A stretch of DNA of 64,000 nucleotides from Nakazawaea peltata (lineage: Eukaryota; Ascomycota; Pichiomycetes; Alaninales; Pachysolenaceae), in the NCBI GenBank assembly GCA_001599355.1, contig BCGQ01000003.1, positions 932,468 to 996,467 on the forward strand, given 5' to 3'. Below are positions 37,501 to 47,500 of this stretch, one piece after another. Under the pieces are notes generated by a model. It did no database searches, was not told the DNA's origin, and saw only the letters and a program-made list of their open reading frames with translations. How positions within the stretch are numbered: the first letter of the stretch is position 1; each line of letters begins with the position of its first letter. Made by a program: the position numbers and the translations under genes.

Positions 37501-40466
37501 AACTCTCAAGTTTGGAATCTGATTTGGAACAACTGAAGGAACTGCATTCTAAATCTGTGTCTCAACATTCGACAATTGCTGAAGAGCTTAAGATGTTGAA
37601 GAGCTTAGTCAAGGAGAAGGAGAAGACAGTTGAAGCGTTGAAACAAGAGCTCGAGACCAAGACTTCCGAGTTACAACTGAAGGTGAATGAGGCCGTAAGT
37701 AATTTGTGGATTCATCCAGTAGAGTTTACCCCATTTAATGAGATTGTGAACGATCCAATACTAACTTTAGAACAGAATAATGGTTATAATGTTGCCAGCA
37801 CCAAGTTGAAGGCTGCATTAGCTGAGAAAGATGGTCTTCAAGCTCAATTGGATGAGCTGAGGGCCGCTAATGAAGCCATTTCTAAGACTATCCAAGAGAA
37901 AGAGGCTGCTTTGAAAGAGTCTTCTCGTGGAATCACTGTAGATCTGAATAAAGTCAGTAGTATTGAGCTGGAGAAGGAGAACCTTTCTGCCAAATACAAG
38001 AGAAGTCAAAGAGAGTTGGCTGAGGCTCGTGAAGAGTTAGAGAATCTGACTCTGAAGCTTCGCAAGCTGCAATTCGACTTGACTCAGAGCAAAAGCTTAC
38101 TTGAATCCAAGATTGAAGATGACGTCAAGTTTGGTCGTGGTCGTCAGGTCCATGATCGTGATGTCTTGGAGTTGAAGGAGACAATTGTCGAATTGAAAGA
38201 CAAGTTGAACTCTCACTACAGTAATAGCTCTGAACTTGAGGCCAGTATGAGAGCATTGAAGTACGAGAATGACCAGTTATTGAAGATGAAGAAGAAATTC
38301 GACGTCAAGGTGGCTGAGTTGACATTCCAATTGAGAAACAAGGCCACTGGGGCCTTCGAGCACGCAGATAAACTGTTGAAGGACGAGTATCTGGCCTTAC
38401 GTTTGCAATTGAATGAGAGTACTGCTCAATTTACTAGAGTGAACTTGGAGAACAAGCATATGAAAGAGGAGATTCGTCTTCTTCAGACTCTGATTGCTCA
38501 TGAAAGACATTTAGCTCAGCAACATGAGCAAGAGCTTGGAACCAAGTCTATTGTTGGTGAATATGCTGACGAGAACTCTACTTTGAGACCAAGCTCGAGT
38601 CTGGGATCTACAGGTGCCCCATCCCGTGAAGTGATGGAGTTGAAATTACAACTTGAAACCGAGAGAAGGGCCAACAAACGTATCGAGTCATTGAACATCT
38701 CCTTACAGAAGGAGTTGATGCAAGTGAAGAACCTGCAATACCGTACTGAAAAGAGATTATCAGGTATTGACGATGACTCAACTAGCTCTGACTCCGATGC
38801 CGAGAACTACAAACTGAAATTCATGCTTGCAGAGGCCAAGATTGAAGTGCTCGAGCTTCAATTGAGGGACCTTGCTGGCTCAAGTTCTCGTCCATTGAGG
38901 GACTCAACTCAACAAGTACTTAACGGATCCTCACCTTCGGCTTCACCTAAAATGACCTCTTCTCGTGTTGTATCTCAATCGGAACATCTCCGTTTGAATG
39001 CCAAGTTGAACGAGATCAATGCTCAGTTGAGAAGGGCCAAGATGTCCACTGATACTTCTCTGTTGAAGAGAGAGGAGCATGATAACTTGAGATCTCGTGT
39101 AGAGGTGCTCGAATCGACCAACATGGAGTTGTCGGCTAGTGTCACATTATACAAGAATCGTTCAGAGGAGTACTACTCTAAGTTGGAGCAACTGGATACT
39201 GCTGTAAAGACGGCTAAACGCGCAGAAGAGAATCTCCAACGTGAACGGTTCGAGTTGAAGAGTAAACTTGAACTGCTTTCGAAGGAGAGTAAGTTGAACG
39301 ATGCTAATATTGTGAAACTTCATTCTCAAATCCGTAGCTTAGAACAACAATTGAGTGATGAGAAGTTTGAGAATCAAAAGCTCATGAGATCATTAGAAGC
39401 TGCTACTGATAAGTTCAAGGCAGAAGAGGAATTGAGATCATCGACTTCTTCTCTGGCTTCTCTGTCTCATGAGAAAGAGTTATCGAAGTTGAACAGTGAA
39501 TTAGCTGCTCGTATGGAACATGAGCTGGACATGTGTAAGACTATCAAATACCTTTCGTTGGAGTTAGATGAGGCCAAGAAACAAGGGGCTGAACTTGAGA
39601 CTCAATTGTTCGATCTTCGTCGTCATAAATCTACAATGCAACGTGATAACCTGCTTTTAGTACAAGAGAACTCCAAGTTGAATGTCAAGTCGAAGGAACA
39701 GACTGCTAAGATGGAAACTTTACAACTGCAACTTAGTGCTGTTAAACTGCTTAATGAAGATATTACACAAGAACGTGATCTGTTACTTGAGCTGAGAAAC
39801 TCACTTGAACTGCAAGTGAAGAGGGTTACTGAGGAGTTTGATAAGAGTCTTGCTGCTCAACAACGTCAACTCACCGAGAACCGTACTCTCTCTGGACTGC
39901 AGAAACAGTTGGAATTGGTACTGCTGCTGAAACTGCAAACCGAGAAGGTATTGAAACTGTTACAAACAAAGCATGAATCTCTTACAGCCGATCATGGTAT
40001 GTTGAAACAACAAACTATTGATTTACTCGAGGAGAACAAGCTGCTCACCAAGTTCAATATGAAGATCAGTGAGAAGTTGAAGAACAGTGAGGCTCAATAT
40101 CGTGAATCACTTCAGGTGAAGGAACAATCATGGTCTGAAAGGGTTGAGCAATTAGAGACTCGTCTTGAGAAGCTTCAGATTCAAAAGATCGATGAAGACC
40201 AGAAGAGTCATAACTTGAATAAGCTTTGTAAAGACTTGAGAGCCAAGTATGAGGAACAAGTTTACTTGGTATCGAGATACCGTAAGGAGAGCGATGAGTT
40301 AGAACAAAAACTTGAGAAGGTGGTGCGTGATTATGAGCAGTTGATGAAACTGGAATCTAAGACTGCTCTTAAGAATAAACGTGTTGAAAGGCAATTGGAG
40401 GAATATAAAGAGCATGTTCTTAGTTTGGAGAATGAATTGTTGAGATGGAAGGGGGTTCGTCTGTGA
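34557..40466 (+). CDS. MYO1: Type II myosin heavy chain
   Basis: 1969 residues, ATG at 34557 (S. cerevisiae Myo1 1928). Myo1 is the motor of the cytokinetic actomyosin ring. Motor domain about 1-790, with an SH3-like N-terminus (KWVWYPDE), P-loop GESGAGKT at about 179-186, switch I NNSSRFGKF, switch II LDIAGFEIF and the converter region ending GSSKLFFKNGVLADLE. A light-chain-binding neck follows (VGFQSHARGFMRRRV), then a very long coiled-coil tail from about 850 to the end. The tail has one non-coiled break with prolines (IHPVEFTPFNEIVNDP, about 1052-1067), as in fungal Myo1 tails. YQLL-x-GL has CTG at x (35424), where myosins have Ala or Ser. No intron. The only class II myosin in the window. 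Confidence 0.96.
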   Translation: MTSRDEDEVGFNAQKWVWYPDEQTCFSKGTIVETDGGADEATANATSADTTLVKSEKTGSTITIPTADLQKVNPPKFNKCDDMASLTFLNEPSVLNNLSLRYHDDLIYTYSGLFLVAINPYKDLDIYNKAFIKLNHQPLLLNAQGCEEVPRGKPHIFAITEQAFQNLVHNRQNQSILVTGESGAGKTENTKKIIQYLTSITTINGETESDEFNFEKKILEANPILESFGNSQTLRNNNSSRFGKFIKLEFDPKSKKLVGANIEWYLLEKSRVVHHDLNERNYHIFYQLLLGLSEHELSALSLERSASKYAYLNKGNTTIPGVDDKAEFKHLIGALKTVNFELKEIANLFKVLAVILLLGNIDFTSPDSDKQAMLSDSSKSVVDSICKLLEMEDKQLFIDSFMKPKVKAGREFVTQQRTPKQAKFAIDALAKSLYEKLFGYIVSRINETFIKDGVKKSDQVNYIGILDIAGFEIFGKNSFEQLCINYTNEKLQQFFNHHMFVLEQNEYLKENINWKFIDFGNDLIPTIDLIESNQKDKLGIFSILNEECIVPNSSDNTLLEKLMLNLESTDKKAVKESLKFRPNKSRSGFVVKHYAGEVEYDIEGWLDKNRDPLGDALVDVLHNKTSNMFIKSFYKEEAEEISILRSSLSNNSGGKKNSMLRSVAARHKTQLNDLMTQLSSTNPHFVRCILPNVHKKQGEWDNSLILNQLRCNGVLEGIRIARAGYPNRIVFKEFFERYKLLCKNQSMFSTSSYKQNCELILSDLDLDPENYKVGSSKLFFKNGVLADLEKDREHVLGDIMVGFQSHARGFMRRRVIKKQIERIQASQVIAANFHSYNDLKDDPWFNLLVQMKPLLDSDDATVDRKIFNDKILKLKEELESTKKLHEQLKNENEKFSSQLGDINDSLEKNKLLLDLKEKELSLMKSNEIATEKQLLKIQKDLDEKVAQNKQLTTEVEKAKAELKSGESTLEVLQLDKLLLESKLSSLESDLEQLKELHSKSVSQHSTIAEELKMLKSLVKEKEKTVEALKQELETKTSELQLKVNEAVSNLWIHPVEFTPFNEIVNDPILTLEQNNGYNVASTKLKAALAEKDGLQAQLDELRAANEAISKTIQEKEAALKESSRGITVDLNKVSSIELEKENLSAKYKRSQRELAEAREELENLTLKLRKLQFDLTQSKSLLESKIEDDVKFGRGRQVHDRDVLELKETIVELKDKLNSHYSNSSELEASMRALKYENDQLLKMKKKFDVKVAELTFQLRNKATGAFEHADKLLKDEYLALRLQLNESTAQFTRVNLENKHMKEEIRLLQTLIAHERHLAQQHEQELGTKSIVGEYADENSTLRPSSSLGSTGAPSREVMELKLQLETERRANKRIESLNISLQKELMQVKNLQYRTEKRLSGIDDDSTSSDSDAENYKLKFMLAEAKIEVLELQLRDLAGSSSRPLRDSTQQVLNGSSPSASPKMTSSRVVSQSEHLRLNAKLNEINAQLRRAKMSTDTSLLKREEHDNLRSRVEVLESTNMELSASVTLYKNRSEEYYSKLEQLDTAVKTAKRAEENLQRERFELKSKLELLSKESKLNDANIVKLHSQIRSLEQQLSDEKFENQKLMRSLEAATDKFKAEEELRSSTSSLASLSHEKELSKLNSELAARMEHELDMCKTIKYLSLELDEAKKQGAELETQLFDLRRHKSTMQRDNLLLVQENSKLNVKSKEQTAKMETLQLQLSAVKLLNEDITQERDLLLELRNSLELQVKRVTEEFDKSLAAQQRQLTENRTLSGLQKQLELVLLLKLQTEKVLKLLQTKHESLTADHGMLKQQTIDLLEENKLLTKFNMKISEKLKNSEAQYRESLQVKEQSWSERVEQLETRLEKLQIQKIDEDQKSHNLNKLCKDLRAKYEEQVYLVSRYRKESDELEQKLEKVVRDYEQLMKLESKTALKNKRVERQLEEYKEHVLSLENELLRWKGVRL

Positions 40467-40958
40467 TTATATAGTAATAAAGGTTTGTATGATAGGTAGT
40501 GTAGGTGGTGTAGGGGTGAGAGGAAGGGTATGGAGATGAGTGAGGGTTGCGCAAGAGGGGTGGGCTAGAGGTGAGCGAGGTATGTTAGCAGTGCGCTACG
40601 TGCGCTAGGTGCGCTACAGAAATATAAGCAAATTGACACAATCTATTCGGGTAATTAATTGTTCTAATTGAGAATTGTAAAGGGGTGTTAAATGAATATC
40701 TGAGGGCAAACATGAAGATGATAAATATAGGCTAGAACTAGTTATATCTTATGAATAGTTGATCACAGTGGTAATGATTCATTAAGTGATCTCATGTTAA
40801 GATATACTGATATAAGCACAGAAGACCCCCCTTATATCTACGTAATTTCTATGTATCTACCATTCTATCTATTTATTATCATTTTAATCTAATTGATAAT
40901 CTAACGCTAGTGAGAGTATAGGGAGTATAGGTGATGCGCGTAATGAACGCCCCCCTTA
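40467..40958. other. Convergent region MYO1/TBC gene
   Basis: 492 bases of two facing 3' ends. Contains GTGCGCTAC/GTGCGCTAG/GTGCGCTAC, three tandem nine-base units at 40591-40617. Otherwise A/T-rich; no gene. Confidence 0.5.
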
Positions 40959-42428
40959 TTATGAATTGTCCTTCTTCAACATCTCATTAACTCTCTTTTT
41001 TAACCTGAGTTCGAGTCGCGTGCGCTCCACATCAACAATGATATTATTTCCTCCAATACTTTCATCCTTTTTGGAAGGAATAGGCTCACCGTTACTATCA
41101 AGAGGTAGACTTGACTTCCGCAGCAGACCTGTAGAACTTCCATTACTACGTGAAGACTTCCTACCAAGTGACATGATCCTTTTAAGTTGACCGGACCCAT
41201 TCGCGGAACCATCAGAACCATTAGCGCTTCCACGATGATTTGAACTGTATTTATGGATCATAATCTTGGAAAGATCAGCAAGGTTAGCCTCGGAATTACA
41301 AAGCAAGATGGCATCATTGACCATCGCAGCAAGATGTGTAAGTCTTTCTTCAGGGTAATGTAATAACAGATAAAGAACATCATCACTTTCGCTTTCCAAG
41401 ACGAAACGACGTAGTTTTAAAAGCATGAGAAGTACTAAGAAAGGTAATAACTTTGTGATATCACCTGTATCAAACAGAATCAACTTGTCCCAGACAAGAA
41501 GCAGACGAGAGATCCCCAACTCTCGTAATAAACCCAAGCGAAGGAATCTCAAGATCCAAATGGGTGTTTGAATCTTCAACTTTGTAAGTAATACATGATA
41601 AAGCATCTTATCAAGTTGATGAAGTTTCAAGTTGAACTTAATACTCTCTGCCAAGAGGGTGTCCTCAGTGAAGAATCTCTCCAAGAGAGGATGTATAAGT
41701 TTAGTAAAGAGAATGTAGAGATCCAGAGGGAGCAATTGGTTGTGATAAAGTCCTGTAAAGAGCAGAGATTCTAATGGGTCGTCCTGATATTCATGGCGAC
41801 GAATGGTGGGGAGATGTTCAGAGGCGATAGCTTTGAATAAGAATCCCATCAATTCATGCATTCCTTGTTTGTAGTAACCCAAGTCACGGTATGAGAGAAA
41901 TAACAACTCAACGAGTAACTTTTTATTCTCAAGAGAGTCCACAAAGAGGTCTGGCTCTTGTGGGAAGAGACGTTCGACGTCAAGTATGATCAAATCTAAG
42001 ATATTTTTATCGTCGTCGGTATTTGGTTGGGAAAGAGGGTCGATTGTGACTCTTTGTTTGGCCCCGATGTCCACCTCTTCAGCCAGCTGGCGGTAGTAGG
42101 GCGAGTCACGCAGAAGTTGATAGTATGGGATGTCTAATTGAGTGAGCCATTTGGAGATCTTTGAACGTTCTTTTTGAAGTGCTGATGCTGCTGACGATAT
42201 CACCAGACTATCAGTGGATCCTCCAGCTATTGCATCCACCACCTTTGTAATTGGCTCATCAAGCACCGAATCTCCAAAAGCACTCAACTTCCATAATAAA
42301 AGTCTGGAGAAATTGATGCTATGCTCATTATATTCATTCAGCAGTACCAGTGACCGCAAATCACGGACACTCTTGTACTTGGTCAAGGTGAGCTTGGCCT
42401 TCGTGATAATATCCAACTCCCGAGACAT
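40959..42428 (-). CDS. TBC-domain Rab GTPase-activating protein
   Basis: 489 residues, ATG at 42428. The TBC domain covers about 50-360. Both catalytic fingers are visible: the arginine finger IILDVER (IxxDxxR) and the glutamine finger YYKQGMHEL (YxQG). It therefore should accelerate GTP hydrolysis on a Rab. KQGMHEL resembles the TBC1D5 group, and the small size also resembles yeast Gyp6; the Rab partner (Ypt6, Ypt7 or other) cannot be told from sequence. The C-terminal 100 residues are Ser/Gly/Asn-rich and probably disordered, ending in a short basic helix. Transcribed away from GPM1's 3' end. Confidence 0.8.
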   Translation of the reverse strand: MSRELDIITKAKLTLTKYKSVRDLRSLVLLNEYNEHSINFSRLLLWKLSAFGDSVLDEPITKVVDAIAGGSTDSLVISSAASALQKERSKISKWLTQLDIPYYQLLRDSPYYRQLAEEVDIGAKQRVTIDPLSQPNTDDDKNILDLIILDVERLFPQEPDLFVDSLENKKLLVELLFLSYRDLGYYKQGMHELMGFLFKAIASEHLPTIRRHEYQDDPLESLLFTGLYHNQLLPLDLYILFTKLIHPLLERFFTEDTLLAESIKFNLKLHQLDKMLYHVLLTKLKIQTPIWILRFLRLGLLRELGISRLLLVWDKLILFDTGDITKLLPFLVLLMLLKLRRFVLESESDDVLYLLLHYPEERLTHLAAMVNDAILLCNSEANLADLSKIMIHKYSSNHRGSANGSDGSANGSGQLKRIMSLGRKSSRSNGSSTGLLRKSSLPLDSNGEPIPSKKDESIGGNNIIVDVERTRLELRLKKRVNEMLKKDNS

Positions 42429-42508
42429 CTGTGACCACGGCTGATACTTACAATATCTCGAGGCGGTATTAATTTTCAGAGATTTTTCAGTAAAAGATTA
42501 AAAATATG

Positions 42509-42552
42509 GGGACTACTGAGGGACTACTGAGGGACTACTGAGAGACTACTAA
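42509..42552 (+). repeat. 11-base tandem repeat between TBC gene and GPM1
   Basis: GGGACTACTGA occurs three times perfectly (42509-42541), followed by a fourth degenerate copy to 42552. It lies 80 bases upstream of the TBC gene start and just downstream of the GPM1 stop. Confidence 0.85.
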
Positions 42553-42590
42553 ATATTATCAAGAGCAAAGAGGATTTATTAATGAGATAA

Positions 42591-43337
42591 TTATTTCTTT
42601 TGACCTTGGGCAGCAACAGCAGCAGCACCGGCAGCAGCAGCTTCTGGGTCCAAGTAGTAAGATGGCTTAGATGGCTTCAAGTGCTCGTCCAACTCGTAAA
42701 CCAATGGAATACCGGTTGGGATGTTCAAACCAGCAATATCCTCATCGGAAATGTTGTCCAAGTGCTTGACAAGGGCTCTCAAGGAGTTACCGTGGGCGGC
42801 AATCATGACAGTCTTACCTTCCAACAAGTCCTTGGCAATGACATCTTGCCAGAATGGCAACATTCTGTCGATAACAAGAGCCAAAGATTCGGTCTTTGGC
42901 AAAACCAGTGGGTCGACATCCTTGTAACGCTCGTCGTTAGCTTGAGAGAACTTAGAGTCATCTTCAATTGGTGGAGGTGGGATGTCGAAAGATCTTCTCC
43001 AGGTTTGGAATTGCTCAGCACCGTATTGCAGTAAAGTCTCAGCTTTGTCCTTACCTTGCAAAGCACCGTAGTGTCTCTCGTTCAATCTCCAAGAACGAAC
43101 AACTGGGATGTACAATCTCTCGGCGTGCTCCAAAGCAATGTTGGCAGTTTGAATGGCTCTAGACAACTTGGAGGTGTAAAGAATTTCAGGCTTCAAACCG
43201 GACTCCTTCAACAAGACACCAGCTCTTTCGGCCTCCTTTCTACCAATGTCGGATAAAGAGACATCAACCCAACCGGTGAACAAGTTCTTTTCGTTCCATT
43301 CGGATTGTCCGTGTCTAACCAAGATTAATTTAGGCAT
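42591..43337 (-). CDS. GPM1: Phosphoglycerate mutase (2,3-bisphosphoglycerate dependent)
   Basis: 248 residues, ATG at 43337. Converts 3-phosphoglycerate to 2-phosphoglycerate in glycolysis and gluconeogenesis. Catalytic histidine H9 in [10 protein letters not shown], then [39 protein letters not shown] and the second histidine in [16 protein letters not shown]; all dPGM motifs are present. The C-terminal tail is alanine-rich ([16 protein letters not shown]). Codon use is strongly biased to a few codons (TTG, GTC, AAG), as expected for a highly expressed enzyme; CTG is avoided. TATATAAA lies about 80 bases upstream. Confidence 0.98.
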   Translation of the reverse strand: MPKLILVRHGQSEWNEKNLFTGWVDVSLSDIGRKEAERAGVLLKESGLKPEILYTSKLSRAIQTANIALEHAERLYIPVVRSWRLNERHYGALQGKDKAETLLQYGAEQFQTWRRSFDIPPPPIEDDSKFSQANDERYKDVDPLVLPKTESLALVIDRMLPFWQDVIAKDLLEGKTVMIAAHGNSLRALVKHLDNISDEDIAGLNIPTGIPLVYELDEHLKPSKPSYYLDPEAAAAGAAAVAAQGQKK

Positions 43338-43414
43338 TGTAATTCTATTTAAATATTCAAGATATCTTTGATGAGGAGGGCCTATTGGGAAAATTTAGGT
43401 CGGATCGGGGGGAG

Positions 43415-43422
43415 TTTATATA
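43415..43422 (-). promoter_or_regulatory. TATA box of GPM1
   Basis: TATATAAA on the minus strand, 78 bases before the GPM1 ATG; a strong consensus TATA at a typical distance for a highly expressed glycolytic gene. Confidence 0.6.
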
Positions 43423-44029
43423 GTGTGCGCAGGGCAGGAAAGGGGGTGGTTGCGTGGTGCGATGGGCAGATTAGGAGGTAGGGGAGAAGAGAGGGAGAGA
43501 AGAACGAGGGGGTAGAGCCGAGATCGATTGACAGTTAATTTGAGGGAACTAGTTTGGCACAGAGGTGGAATGGCACAAGGTGGATCTTATGGAAGAGATC
43601 GAATCAGATTTAAGTTGTTGATTTTTAATAATTATGTTCAGAATATTTCTAAGTTTGTGTAGTCCCGGGGAAATAAAGGCAGACAAAATGGTAGATCGTA
43701 GGAGAGTTAAAAAATAGAGGTGGAAATCTTAGCAAGAAAATTGAAATAAATTCAAATAATTCAATTGACATATTGATATAAGACCCGATTCCAAGAATCA
43801 TTCAATGATTTCTAGATTTAAATACCGAAGTTCCCTGACTTTCACTCCCCTGACTCCAAGTCTTCTATGGATTGATTATGCCCCTATTTTTGCCCTTTTT
43901 GTTCAACGAAAAAAATGCCATCAGATGACGTTGGCAGTTGAGATTTTTCCATCTCCAGTTGGACTTCGTAAATTGCTAAGAAATGAAGAAGAGCAACCTA
44001 GTGAGTTTTCCGAGGGTACCATCGACTAA

Positions 44030-44040
44030 TCACGTGACGT
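44030..44040. promoter_or_regulatory. E-box/CRE-like composite TCACGTGACGT
   Basis: The palindromic TCACGTGA is a Cbf1-type or other bHLH site, overlapped by TGACGT. It lies 475 bases before the LRR gene and 690 before GPM1, so the target is uncertain. Confidence 0.3.
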
Positions 44041-44515
44041 TTGCTCTCTTTATATGTTTAGATTTGATGGAGACCGAGGTCATGCAAAGCCGATTAAGTG
44101 GGCTAACTTTAATGCGAGTGTGGGGTCGGAGGTTTGAAATTTAATAGGATAGTAATCGAATTACAGTGGTTGTGTAGGAAATATTGGAGCGTTGCCCGGC
44201 TCTCTTTCTCTATATTCTCTCCCCCTTGACGGTGCTGTGGTACTAACGCCGTTGCTTACACTCGGTTCACAAAATGCACCCTCGGCTGCTCTCCGGATCC
44301 CTCAATATTCCGAAGATCGCTCAACTGCGCGAAACCCTCATTTTCTTAACTATGTAACTACGTTAGACCCTCTCTGCGCACCTTACGAAATACTAACTAA
44401 AATCCTCATCTCGCATATCTCAGCTGATATCACAGTTAACGGAGATCTTTTGATAGGGCTGAACCATTGATATTTCATAACAAAACTTAGTTCTAACACA
44501 CCTTATTGACCTGTT

Positions 44516-47500
44516 ATGCCTTCGCCTCTCGATTTAGATGACGGGCTCTCACAGCTCCGAGCTAAATTGCAACGGGACAGTTCTCGGGTAGTGCATGGTG
44601 TCACTAACAACGATGTTGATTGGTTGTTACGAGGAGACAACATTGATGCTGCACTGGTTCAATATCCGAATTTACGTCCAGCTGGTAAGTCTGAGGCCAC
44701 AGTTGCAAGTGATCAATCTCAAGTTCTCTTGGAGACGCCTGAGGCTCTGCTGCTGCTGCTGCTGCGGACGGAATTGCTGCTGCCAGAAGCATCAAAAGAC
44801 TCGTCGCCAATCCCACAAATTACACCCTCTCATACAACAGTACACACCCCAGATAACACTACACTGCCCCTTCAAAGAAGTAAGACTTTGGATGATTCTA
44901 CTCTTACAGGAGATCGTTCATCTTTATACAAATTAACTAGGTCTTCTACAAATACTTCAAGTCACAATTACACTACATCACCACCTACTTCACCAGACCC
45001 CTCAAGAGGTCGCTCACATTCAATTTCCTCATTAAGAAAAGTATCTGAACCGAAAAAAGGTTTCTTCAGAAAGCTTTTTTCCTCTAGTTCCACGACCAAT
45101 GAGAAGAAGCTGCAAGGACCATCTTCACCCAAGATTATCACCGCAGAATCAAGTAATACACCTACAAAGTTACTGGGTCAAAGTTCGGTTGCTTTAGAGA
45201 AGGATCCGATTTCATTGGACACGAAAGATGAGTCTGTGACTCCTTTGGATCCTCGTCTTAGAGAGTATTTGAGCTCATCTAGACGCTCTAGTTCAGTAAG
45301 AAGGGGGTCTCTGATACATGAAGCAGCCGCGATAGCAGCAACTCAACAAGTTGCTCAAGCCACTTCTCATTCTTCATTTTCCTCTCCTTCGTCCAGTTAC
45401 TCCACCCTTCTTACATCTAATATTCATCACCAGGCTACAACTTCATCACAGCCTGTTCAAGCCTCTGGGGGTAAAATTGATCTGTTAGGTAACCCGATTC
45501 CTCTGCATCCACCGACATCACCTCTTCCTCCGGCCATTGTAAATTCTCCAGCTGATTATAATGATCCCCGCTCAGTAAATAGTAGTTCAGCGACTATTAA
45601 TGCTACTTCTGGTAATACTGGTGGTCGTTTATCAAGACTTAGAAGACATTCAACGTTCACTAAGATCTCTCTTGGGCAACAATCTTCTCATCAGAACTTG
45701 GCTCCTCCACAAGAAGAAGAAGACGATTATGCCACACATATTTCGTCTTCTAATATTGCCAATAAAGCTGCTCGTATCCCATCGGTAGGATACCTTCAAT
45801 CACTTGAGCCTCTTCGGAAGGTGGCATTTGCAGCAGACGTGTTTGTACATGATCCTCCACAGCAAATTCCTTCTCGTAAACCTCGTAAAGGTAATGTAGA
45901 GATACTCGAAGATGGAACTATTAAGGTTCATCAATTGAGTGAAGATGAGAGGAAGAAGTTATTGGCTGGAGGTGGAGGTGTAGTAGTTGGGGGTAGTGGT
46001 CATTTGAGATTGTTGACTGACGAAGAGAGGGCAAGGATTAATGAACAAGCCGTAGAAGTAGGTAAAGAGGAAGCACTGGAAGCTACATCTACATCTACAG
46101 AGGCCAATGACCCAGAAAAATCTAAACTGGAACTTTCTCACGACTCAGCTGCCTCGGCTATTATTGATAAACCGATGATCTCAAGACATAAACAGTACGA
46201 TGAAAATGGTCATTATCATATGGATAGCCCCCTTGTTAAACTTCAATTAGACTCGCTTTATACAAGATGTTGTCATCTCCGTGAAATTCTCCCAATTCCT
46301 GCAACCCTCAAACAAATTCCTAAAGGCTCTACGGCCCCCTTACTTACACTTCAATTGAAGAATCCACGACCTTCTATGATTGAAATCCTCGCCTTCAGTG
46401 ATTTCATCCGTATAGCCCCCATCATTTGTATCTCTCTCGATGGAGTCCATCTCTCAGAAGATATGTTCAGGATCATCTTGAGTTCTTTGGTGTACAAAAA
46501 ACACCTAGAAAAGTTATCGCTTAGAAATACTCCAATCAGTGTAGAAGGATGGAAGATGTTATGTTGGTTTTTAAGTGTTAATAAGAGATTACGTCGTATA
46601 GATTTGACCCAATGTCCTTCATTGGCTCTCCCGAAGCCAACCAAGCCATCCGCTACTACAGGCTCCATTGTCCGTATGCAATGCAACATTAATGACAGAT
46701 CAGATATGGACTGGCCACTTTTCAATGCAACCCTTATTAAACGAGGAGGAATCGAAGAGATCATCCTTTCCGGATGCAAAATACGAAATTTCGATGCCTT
46801 CCATGACTTCATTCACCTTGTGGTTCCATTATTGACGGTCAAACTTGGCCTTGCTTATAATGACATGTCATCCCGTGAGGTCCAATGTTTAGCACAGTCT
46901 CTTATCTCCAATAAGACATTGCTCGGTTTAGATATTGGATATAACGATCTTTCCACTTCGGCAGTGCATCTCATTAACTATTCGGCAGATCACTACGAAA
47001 CCTCGGCTATAAAATTCTTATCGCTTAATGCAACCAATTTAAAGTATGGGGAGGTAGCGAAAAAGACAATTGTGCTGCTTTCAAGGCTAAGGAATTTAAA
47101 GTTTTTGGATCTTTCCAATAATAAGGATTTATTCCCAAGGATTAATGAGCATTTGTTTACGTATCTCCCATTGTTTCCTGATTTGGTGAGGTTACATCTT
47201 GACTCGAATGATCTTGATACTAAATCTATTGTATCTATTGGGGAATTAATGACGGTGTGCCCTAATTTATATTATTTGTCGTTGGTGGGCAATAAATTGG
47301 ATGAGGTGGGAAGTCAACTGTTGGTCAATGGGTTGAAGACGTCGCAGAATATTTTTACGTTGGATTTGGATTATGAGGATGTACCACAGGAATTGAAGAA
47401 TAAGATTGGATTATATACTATGAGGAATATGGAGAGGGTTCTTTATGCAAGGCAGAATCCGGGCCAAAGCTCTACGCAGGGGCAGAACTCTACAGAGGGG

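Larger units (their letters stand above)
43338..44515. other. Divergent region GPM1/LRR gene, 1.2 kb
   Basis: No gene. The GPM1 side has the TATA box; the LRR side has TCACGTGACGT (44030-44040), an E-box overlapping a CRE-like TGACGT. TACTAAC occurs at 44234 and 44394, but no matching 5' splice site was found, so a 5' leader intron is not claimed. Confidence 0.5.

Noticed and set aside
43805-44029. 74-codon frame between GPM1 and the LRR gene
   Set aside because: No similarity, no ribosomal context, and runs into the E-box region; likely chance.
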